DNA of 45,817 bases from an uncultured Acidobacteriota bacterium (lineage in GTDB: Bacteria > Acidobacteriota > Terriglobia > Terriglobales > Acidobacteriaceae): contig CAILAZ010000242.1 in the NCBI GenBank assembly GCA_903832295.1, forward strand, positions 1 through 45,817, given 5' to 3'. The notes beneath the pieces were generated by a model, which did not search any database, had not been told where the DNA came from, and saw only the letters and a list, made by a program, of their open reading frames with translations. This document shows positions 41,485 through 45,817 of the stretch, one piece after another. Positions within the stretch are counted from its first letter, which is position 1; each line of letters starts with the position of its first letter. Both the position numbers and the translations under genes were made by a program.

Positions 41485-42384
41485 ATGAAAGTGCTCATCA
41501 GCGGTGCCAGTGGCATGATCGGACGCCAGCTCGCCACCTTGCTCAATACCCAGCATCACACTGTCCAAAGCCTCGTTCGAGATCCCGCAAAGCTCGGCCG
41601 TGGAGACGTGCTCTGGCAGTCCTCTGCTGCCCTCGACCCCGCCGCCCTCGCCGACTTCGACGTCGTCATCCACCTCGCCGGAAAGCCCGTCGCCACCCTC
41701 TGGACCGACAAGGCCAAGGCTGAGATCCGCGACAGCCGCGTCCAGGGAACCGCCAACCTAGCTCGCGCCGTCGCCACCGCCTTCCGCCGCTCTGGAAAGC
41801 CCTCTGCCCTCATCTGCAGCTCTGCCATCGGCTACTACGGCAACCGCGGCGAAGAAGAACTCGTCGAGGAAAGCGAGCCCGGCCTCGGATTCCTTGCCGA
41901 CGTCTGCCGCGGGTGGGAAGATGCCGCCCTTCCCGCCGCCATGGCCGGAGTCCGTGTCGCCCACATGCGCACCTCACTCGTCCTCAGCACCCGTGGCGGA
42001 GCCCTCGCCAAAATGCTCCCCGCCTTCCGCTTCGGAGTCGCCGGAAAGTTCGGCAACGGACGCCAGTGGTGGAGTTGGGTCACCCTCGAAGACACCGCCC
42101 GCGCCTACCTCTTCGCCGCCTCCAGCGATCAGGCCCACGGAGCACTCAACCTCGCCACCCCCAACCCGGTCACCAACGCCGAATTCACCCGCACCCTCGG
42201 CCGCGTCCTCCACCGCCCCACCCTCATCCCCGTCCCCGCCTTCGCCCTCCGCGCCCTCGCCGGACAAATGGCCGAAGAGATGCTCCTCTCCGGCCAGCGC
42301 ATCATCCCCCGCCGCCTCCTCGACGCCGGCTTCCGCTTCGAAGACCCCGAGCTCGAGCCCGCGCTGCGCAAACTCCTGCGCTGA
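41485..42384 (+). CDS. TIGR01777-type NAD-dependent epimerase/SDR protein (YfcH-like)
   Basis: 299 residues from ATG 41485. Rossmann motif ISGASGMIGRQL (GxxGxxG) at the N terminus, then VVIHLAGKPV, SSAIGYYG with the active-site Tyr, a WSWVTLEDTARAYLF segment, and a C-terminal RRLLDAGFRFEDPEL tail (DUF1731-like). The family is linked to cell-division inhibitor SulA-like annotations, a label not supported by function. Divergent from rel. Strong C-ending codon bias like the MATE gene. Confidence 0.87.
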   Translation: MKVLISGASGMIGRQLATLLNTQHHTVQSLVRDPAKLGRGDVLWQSSAALDPAALADFDVVIHLAGKPVATLWTDKAKAEIRDSRVQGTANLARAVATAFRRSGKPSALICSSAIGYYGNRGEEELVEESEPGLGFLADVCRGWEDAALPAAMAGVRVAHMRTSLVLSTRGGALAKMLPAFRFGVAGKFGNGRQWWSWVTLEDTARAYLFAASSDQAHGALNLATPNPVTNAEFTRTLGRVLHRPTLIPVPAFALRALAGQMAEEMLLSGQRIIPRRLLDAGFRFEDPELEPALRKLLR

Positions 42385-42451
42385 GCGAAACTGAGTTGGT
42401 GAGGGTTTTAGACTTTGAATGGGCCGAGGACACCGAATCTCACAATTGCCT

Positions 42452-42481
42452 CTTGACCCGTCTAAAGCTGCAGGGTTCAAG
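42452..42481. promoter_or_regulatory. Inverted repeat before merR-type gene
   Basis: CTTGACCC and GGGTTCAAG are spaced by 13 bases and end 14 bases before the start of the MerR-family gene. MerR proteins bind such dyads and often autoregulate; the left arm contains a TTGACC -35-like box. A matching -10 box is not evident. Confidence 0.5.
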
Positions 42482-42495
42482 CTGGAGTTGTTCCG

Positions 42496-43020
42496 ATGCT
42501 GACCGTCTCCCAACTCGCCCGGCTCTGCGGATTGAGCCGCAGCACGCTGCTCTACTACGAGTCCCTCGGACTCCTCGTACCAGCCTGCCGCTCCGGTGCC
42601 AACTACCGCCGCTACTCCACCCCACAGGTGGAGAGGCTCCGCGCCATCTGCGCCTACCGCGACGCTGGCCTGCACCTGGCCGACATCCGCCAGATTCTCG
42701 ACGAGCACTCGAATCAGGCAACCGCCGTGCTAAAACGCCGCCTGCTTGAACTCGATGGGGAGATCGAAACGCTTCGCGAGCACCAATTCGCCATCCTCCG
42801 GCTTCTCCAGGCGGAGGACGGCACGTGGAGGACGTCTGAAATGACCAAGGAAAAGTGGGTTTCCATCATGCACGCCGCCGGACTTACCGAAGAGAACATG
42901 CGCCGCTGGCACAAACAATTCGAGCAGCAGGACCCTGCCGAACACCAGCAGTTCCTCGAGTACCTGCAGATCCCTGCGGCAGAGATCGCAACCATCCGTA
43001 CCTGGAGCCGCCAGCCATAG
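42496..43020 (+). CDS. MerR-family transcriptional regulator
   Basis: 174 residues. The winged HTH begins MLTVSQLARLCGLSRSTLLY, then YYESLGLLVPACRSGANYRR and YSTPQVERLRAICAYRDAGL, the typical MerR DNA-binding domain (1-70). A coiled coil (75-105) leads to a C-terminal helical domain with EENMRRWHKQFEQQDPAEHQ and FLEYLQIPAAEI, a module found in a recurrent MerR subgroup that may bind an unknown ligand. There are no Cys clusters, so metal sensing is unlikely. It has a candidate operator upstream. Confidence 0.88.
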   Translation: MLTVSQLARLCGLSRSTLLYYESLGLLVPACRSGANYRRYSTPQVERLRAICAYRDAGLHLADIRQILDEHSNQATAVLKRRLLELDGEIETLREHQFAILRLLQAEDGTWRTSEMTKEKWVSIMHAAGLTEENMRRWHKQFEQQDPAEHQQFLEYLQIPAAEIATIRTWSRQP

Positions 43021-43034
43021 CTCCATCAACACCG

Positions 43035-43056
43035 CCCCGCTCCGCAAGGAGCGGGG
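43035..43056. terminator. Hairpin between convergent merR-type and ybaK genes
   Basis: A 9-bp stem CCCCGCTCC/GGAGCGGGG with a GCAA tetraloop in the 39-base gap. The T-run is poor on both strands, so it may be a partial terminator. Confidence 0.55.
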
Positions 43057-43059
43057 GCT

Positions 43060-43539
43060 TCACTGCTTCTCCCTCGCGATCCCGCCCACCTTCGCCCCCG
43101 TCGCCCGCAGGTAATCCGCTGGCCGCAGCACAATCTGCAATCCCCTCATTCCCGCGGAAACGCACAGCTCGTCCCATAGCTCAATCGTCTCGTCGGCAAA
43201 CACCGGGTAGTCCTTCTTCATCCCCAGCGCCGTCACCCCGCCGCGAATGTAGCCCGTCACCGCCTGCACCTCTTTCAGCGGAAGCATCTCCACCTTGCGG
43301 TCTCCCGTGAGCTGCGCCAGCGCCTTGAAGTTCAGTTCGTAATTCCCCGGAATCACCGCCACCGCCACGCCATTCCGGTCACCTCGCACCGCCAGCGTCT
43401 TGAACACCTGCTCCGCCGCAAACCCCACCTTCGCCGCCACGTTCTCCGCCGAAAGGTCCTCGGGATCCACCTCGTACTCCCGCATCCTGTATGCAATTCC
43501 CAACCCGTCGAGAATCCTGCATGCGTTCGTTTTGCTCAT
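43060..43539 (-). CDS. ybaK: Cys-tRNA(Pro)/Cys-tRNA(Cys) deacylase YbaK-like
   Basis: 159 residues from ATG 43539, with GGGAG six bases upstream; an ATG six codons earlier is less likely. YbaK clears cysteine mischarged on tRNAPro. Key residues are Lys47 in AAEQVFKTLAV (YbaK Lys46), the GDRNGVAVAVIPGNYELN strand and the GGVTALGMKKDYPVF loop. It is convergent with the merR-type gene. Confidence 0.9.
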   Translation of the reverse strand: MSKTNACRILDGLGIAYRMREYEVDPEDLSAENVAAKVGFAAEQVFKTLAVRGDRNGVAVAVIPGNYELNFKALAQLTGDRKVEMLPLKEVQAVTGYIRGGVTALGMKKDYPVFADETIELWDELCVSAGMRGLQIVLRPADYLRATGAKVGGIAREKQ

Positions 43540-43651
43540 CTTCTGCTCCCGTTCCATTCAGCTATTCGAGCTCAGCCCTTGCAAACCTGCCTTCGCCCGA
43601 GCCATCTCATTCCTAACGTGTACCTTACGCGAAAAGAGGATAACCGCTGAA

Positions 43652-44101
43652 ATGGCTGAACACACCCTTGATATCATCGAAAAACTGATCGAGACCTGCC
43701 GCGATGGACAGCTCGGCTACCGTGATGCCGCCGAGCACGCGCAAAACGCAGACCTGAAGGAATTCTTCTCCCGCCAGTCGCTCGAGCGCGCCAAGTTTTC
43801 CGGAGAGCTGGAGAGCATTGCCCGGCAGCTTGGCGAAGCCGATCCCGACCGCAGTCCCAGCATGGCCAACAAACTCCATCGTGCCTGGTTTGACCTCAAG
43901 CAGAAATTCGGAGGCGGCGACGAGAGCATTCTCGAGTCGGTCGAAAGCGGCGAAGATAACGCCAAGAACCACTACCAGGAGGCCCTGCGCGCCGACCTCC
44001 CGCTCGACATCCACTCCATCGTGGAAACCCAGGCCCACAGCGTACTCGCTGCTCACGACCGCGTCCGCGCCCTTCGCGATGCCTACAAGCGTGCCGCCTG
44101 A
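43652..44101 (+). CDS. PA2169-family four-helix-bundle protein (DUF2383)
   Basis: 149 residues, predicted all-alpha and soluble. IEKLIETCRDGQLGYRDAAE begins the first helix, and EDNAKNHYQEALRADLP with AAHDRVRALRDAYKRAA closes the last ones; this is the DUF2383 ferritin-like bundle, often stress-induced and sometimes proposed to bind metal. No strong di-iron ExxH pair is evident, so an enzymatic role is not claimed. A clear bidirectional terminator follows. Confidence 0.85.
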   Translation: MAEHTLDIIEKLIETCRDGQLGYRDAAEHAQNADLKEFFSRQSLERAKFSGELESIARQLGEADPDRSPSMANKLHRAWFDLKQKFGGGDESILESVESGEDNAKNHYQEALRADLPLDIHSIVETQAHSVLAAHDRVRALRDAYKRAA

Positions 44102-44120
44102 GCCCTTCCGCTCTCAACAG

Positions 44121-44150
44121 AAAAGCGTCGCCCCCTCGGGCGGCGCTTTT
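44121..44150. terminator. Bidirectional intrinsic terminator
   Basis: A 13-bp stem with one G-T pair, from AAAAGCGTCGCCC to GGGCGGCGCTTTT around a four-base loop. The A-run and T-run form the base of the stem, so it works for both converging genes. Confidence 0.9.
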
Positions 44151-44167
44151 CCATACCCAGATCGTCT

Positions 44168-45136
44168 CTATGGTTTCGGCAGTTGCAGCATGATGCCGCC
44201 ACCGCCCTGTCCGGTCTCCACCGTCGGCAGTTGTCCATTCCAGCGGTCAATCAGCGCCCGCTGATTTTCCAGCCGCCGCAGCTCCAGCAGTTGTGCCGTC
44301 AGCGAACTCTGCCGGATTCGGTTCGCATCTGCCTCGCCCTGGGCACGCAGCACCTGCGACCGCGCGTCGCCCTCTGCCTCTGCAATCTTCTTTGCCGCCT
44401 CGGCCTGGGTTGTCGCCAGTTCGTTCTTCGCCCGCTCTGCTTCCTGGATCGCCTGCGCCTTCGCCGTGATCGAGTTCGCAATCACCGCGGGCACATGCGG
44501 CGCGCCGATAAATCCAAACTGCTGCACGGAAACGCCCACCGGCGAAACCTTGCTCTCGATCATCACTTCCACTTTCTTCAGGAACTCGGCCTTCTTCTCG
44601 CCGTAGATATCCTCCACCGTGTACGTGGAGGCCACCTCGTTCAGCGAGTTGCGCACAATGTCCCGCAGAATTCCGTGGGTAAAGTTCTCCAGGTCGCTGA
44701 TCCGGTACTTCACATAAAACTCCGGAACCTTCGTCCCCTCGATCGCATAGGAAAGCGATACGTCCGCCGCAATCTCCATCCCTTCCTTTGAGTTGAAGCC
44801 CATCTCCTCGTTCACCGGATGGCCTTCGTTGGGATTGCGGGTCCACTTCACCGTCTGCACATACGTCGGGAACTGTAGCACCTGGCTCTTCAGCGGACTG
44901 TAAAAGACCCAACCCGTCCGTATCGGAATATCCGAAGCCCCGCGCTGGCTGCCTGCCAGGTTGATCTCGATGCCCGCATGTCCGGCGTCAATCCGCGTGA
45001 CCCGAATGATGTTGCCCAGCAGAATCCAGCCCACAAGCACCGCGAAGGCGATCCCCACCCAGCGCAGAATTTTGCCCAGAGGCAAGCCCGCCAGGCCCGT
45101 CTTGTCGTCCTGAAAATTACCCTTCAGAATTGTCAT
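44168..45136 (-). CDS. SPFH/band-7 (prohibitin/HflC-like) membrane protein
   Basis: 322 residues. A cytoplasmic N terminus (1-22) and one transmembrane helix (about 24-46) are followed by the SPFH domain (VTRIDAGHAGIEINLAGSQR, then VRNSLNEVASTYTVEDIYGE) and a long Ala/Glu/Arg coiled coil (about 235-295) ending Gly-rich. SPFH proteins build large membrane-scaffold rings with proteases or as stomatin-like domains. No FtsH or NfeD gene is next to it. Its ATG overlaps the stop of the small membrane gene upstream (ATGA), which suggests a functional pair. Confidence 0.9.
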   Translation of the reverse strand: MTILKGNFQDDKTGLAGLPLGKILRWVGIAFAVLVGWILLGNIIRVTRIDAGHAGIEINLAGSQRGASDIPIRTGWVFYSPLKSQVLQFPTYVQTVKWTRNPNEGHPVNEEMGFNSKEGMEIAADVSLSYAIEGTKVPEFYVKYRISDLENFTHGILRDIVRNSLNEVASTYTVEDIYGEKKAEFLKKVEVMIESKVSPVGVSVQQFGFIGAPHVPAVIANSITAKAQAIQEAERAKNELATTQAEAAKKIAEAEGDARSQVLRAQGEADANRIRQSSLTAQLLELRRLENQRALIDRWNGQLPTVETGQGGGGIMLQLPKP

Positions 45137-45321
45137 TTCAGTTTGCTCCAGATTATGTGGACGATCATTGGCACGGCCAGCACCAGGCCGAGAATCATCG
45201 CGATGCCACCCAGCAGGGATTTGTCACTGGGCTGATTCATCAGGTGGAATGCTTCGGTCAGCAGTCCAAAGCCAAGCAGCAGGACCGCCAGGGTGAACAC
45301 ACTTCTGAACAAACTGCTCAT
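45133..45321 (-). CDS. Small two-helix membrane protein coupled to the SPFH gene
   Basis: 62 residues from ATG 45321 (a start at 45339 adds six). Two hydrophobic stretches (about 6-24 and 36-56) and a basic C terminus (IIWSKLK). The family was not recognised. The 4-base overlap with the SPFH gene implies coupled translation and perhaps a partner role, similar in size to small SPFH-associated subunits, but with no sequence evidence for NfeD. Confidence 0.7.
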   Translation of the reverse strand: MSSLFRSVFTLAVLLLGFGLLTEAFHLMNQPSDKSLLGGIAMILGLVLAVPMIVHIIWSKLK

Positions 45322-45444
45322 GATGTGCCTGTCAACCATTAAGAAGATTTCGGAGTGCCCAGTATGCTGCTCTGGAAATCGAAAGTAAAGCCCAGCCCTC
45401 GCCCCTGGTCGCGTCCGTGGTTACCTTTGTGCCAAAACAAACCT

Positions 45445-45466
45445 GCGGACCGCATCCACGGTCCGC
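45445..45466. repeat. 8-bp inverted repeat (hairpin) before the repeat tract
   Basis: GCGGACCG and CGGTCCGC around a six-base loop. In the minus direction AGGTTTGTTTT follows, so it may act as a terminator or be part of an interspersed element. Confidence 0.55.
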
Positions 45467-45509
45467 CAGCAATCCCATCCTGTGCTTCCACGGCCGCCCA
45501 ATCCAGCCC

Positions 45510-45787
45510 TTGCTGTTGCCTTTGCCTTTGCTGTTGCCTTTGCTGTTGCCTTTGCCTTTGCTGTTGCCGTTGCTGTTGCTGTTGCTGTTGCTGTTGGGTT
45601 TGGGTTTGAACTTTGCTGTTGCTGTTGCTGTTGGGTTGACCTTTGCTGTTGCTGTTGGGTTTGAACTTTGCTGTTGCTGTTGGGTTTGACCTTTGCTGTT
45701 GCAGTTGGGTTTGACCTTTGCTGTTGCAGTTGGGTTGACCTCTGCCGTTGTTGTTGGGTTGACCTTTGCTGTTGCTGTTGGGTTGAA
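45510..45787. repeat. Tandem repeat tract: TTGCTG/TTGCCT hexamers, then seven 24-30-bp units
   Basis: The left part (45510-45600) is a run of hexamers such as TTGCTG and TTGCCT. From 45611 there are seven units of the type CTTTGCTGTTGCTGTTGGGT plus TTGAC or TTGAA, at 45611, 45641, 45666, 45691, 45716, 45740 and 45764, of 30, 25, 25, 25, 24, 24 and 24 bases. The low-complexity frames on both strands (poly-Gln, Leu/Cys-rich) come from the repeat and are not counted as genes. Confidence 0.92.
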
Positions 45788-45788
45788 G

Positions 45789-45817
45789 TGTCATCCTGAG
45801 CGCCAGCGAAGGACCCC
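45789..45817. repeat. Edge of an interspersed repeat (TGTCATCCTGAGCG type)
   Basis: The window ends in TGTCATCCTGAGCGCCAGCG followed by AAGGACCCC. Very similar sequences recur between genes in Acidobacteria and other environmental bacteria, as I recall. Only its left edge is in view, so copy number and extent are not shown here. Confidence 0.6.

Noticed and set aside
45417-45689. Leu-rich frames on the plus strand in the same tract
   Set aside because: Low-complexity translation of TTGCTG-type repeats, with no ribosome binding site or conserved part.
45339-45794. 151-residue Gln/Asn-rich open frame on the minus strand
   Set aside because: It is produced by the tandem repeat; repeat units change length by one base, and the non-repeat end resembles no protein.

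Overview
The window is chromosomal DNA of about 60% G+C with dense housekeeping content. Gene families and order suggest an acidobacterium of the class Terriglobia (Acidobacteriaceae-like). Pointers are a DUF1385-prfA-prmC block, tgt-yajC-secD-secF followed by tonB-exbB-exbD-exbD and a TPR lipoprotein, a zinc-ribbon L28, and acidobacterial-style intergenic repeats. The assignment rests on recalled family resemblance, not a database search. I saw no phage, integrase, transposase, CRISPR array, rRNA or tRNA.

Layout. 1-3.6 kb (minus): recG, acpS and a truncated MlaD-type MCE protein. 3.7-9.3 kb (plus): a small membrane ORF, a GAF-GAF-GGDEF diguanylate cyclase, DUF1385, prfA, prmC and a HAD phosphatase. 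9.3-11.7 kb: a signalling island with a receiver/zinc-ribbon response regulator beside a 20-bp palindrome, then two overlapping ORFs whose second half is a cobalamin-binding protein carrying the W-x9-EH signature of CarH-type B12 photoreceptors. 11.8-13.9 kb (plus): two envelope lipoproteins, one DsbA-like and one SurA-like. 13.9-24.8 kb (minus): tgt, yajC, secD, secF, tonB, exbB, exbD, exbD, a TPR lipoprotein, accC and a biotin carrier. 24.9-28.4 kb: a HAD hydrolase, an FlK-type thioesterase, a CADD-like heme-oxygenase-fold protein, an NTF2-like secreted protein and a Yip1 membrane protein. 28.4-35.2 kb (minus): an Asp/Glu racemase-family protein, adenosine deaminase, an APC permease that appears to start at CTG, a 50-residue basic protein, a PcrA/UvrD helicase and a DUF971 protein. 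35.3-37.6 kb (plus): a membrane protein, rpmB and a MATE exporter. 37.6-41.4 kb (minus): a lipoprotein, RidA, a membrane protein and bifunctional Rel. 41.5-45.8 kb: an epimerase, a MerR regulator, a YbaK deacylase, a four-helix-bundle stress protein, an SPFH protein with a small membrane partner, then a tandem-repeat tract and an interspersed repeat at the window end.

How the genes work together. The long minus-strand block is an envelope-biogenesis and energy-coupling region: SecDF-YajC assists export, TonB-ExbBD energises the outer membrane, and the DsbA-like and SurA-like lipoproteins opposite it would handle folding of exported proteins. Signalling is represented by c-di-GMP, (p)ppGpp, a response regulator, a probable B12/light sensor and MerR.

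Best candidates for something new: the split B12 photosensor-like module with its neighbouring response regulator; the CTG-initiated permease; the CADD-like protein with the full metal site but Arg where the donor Lys is expected; the exact 34-residue periodicity of the MlaD-like tail; and an apparent change of GC-skew sign near 25 kb.
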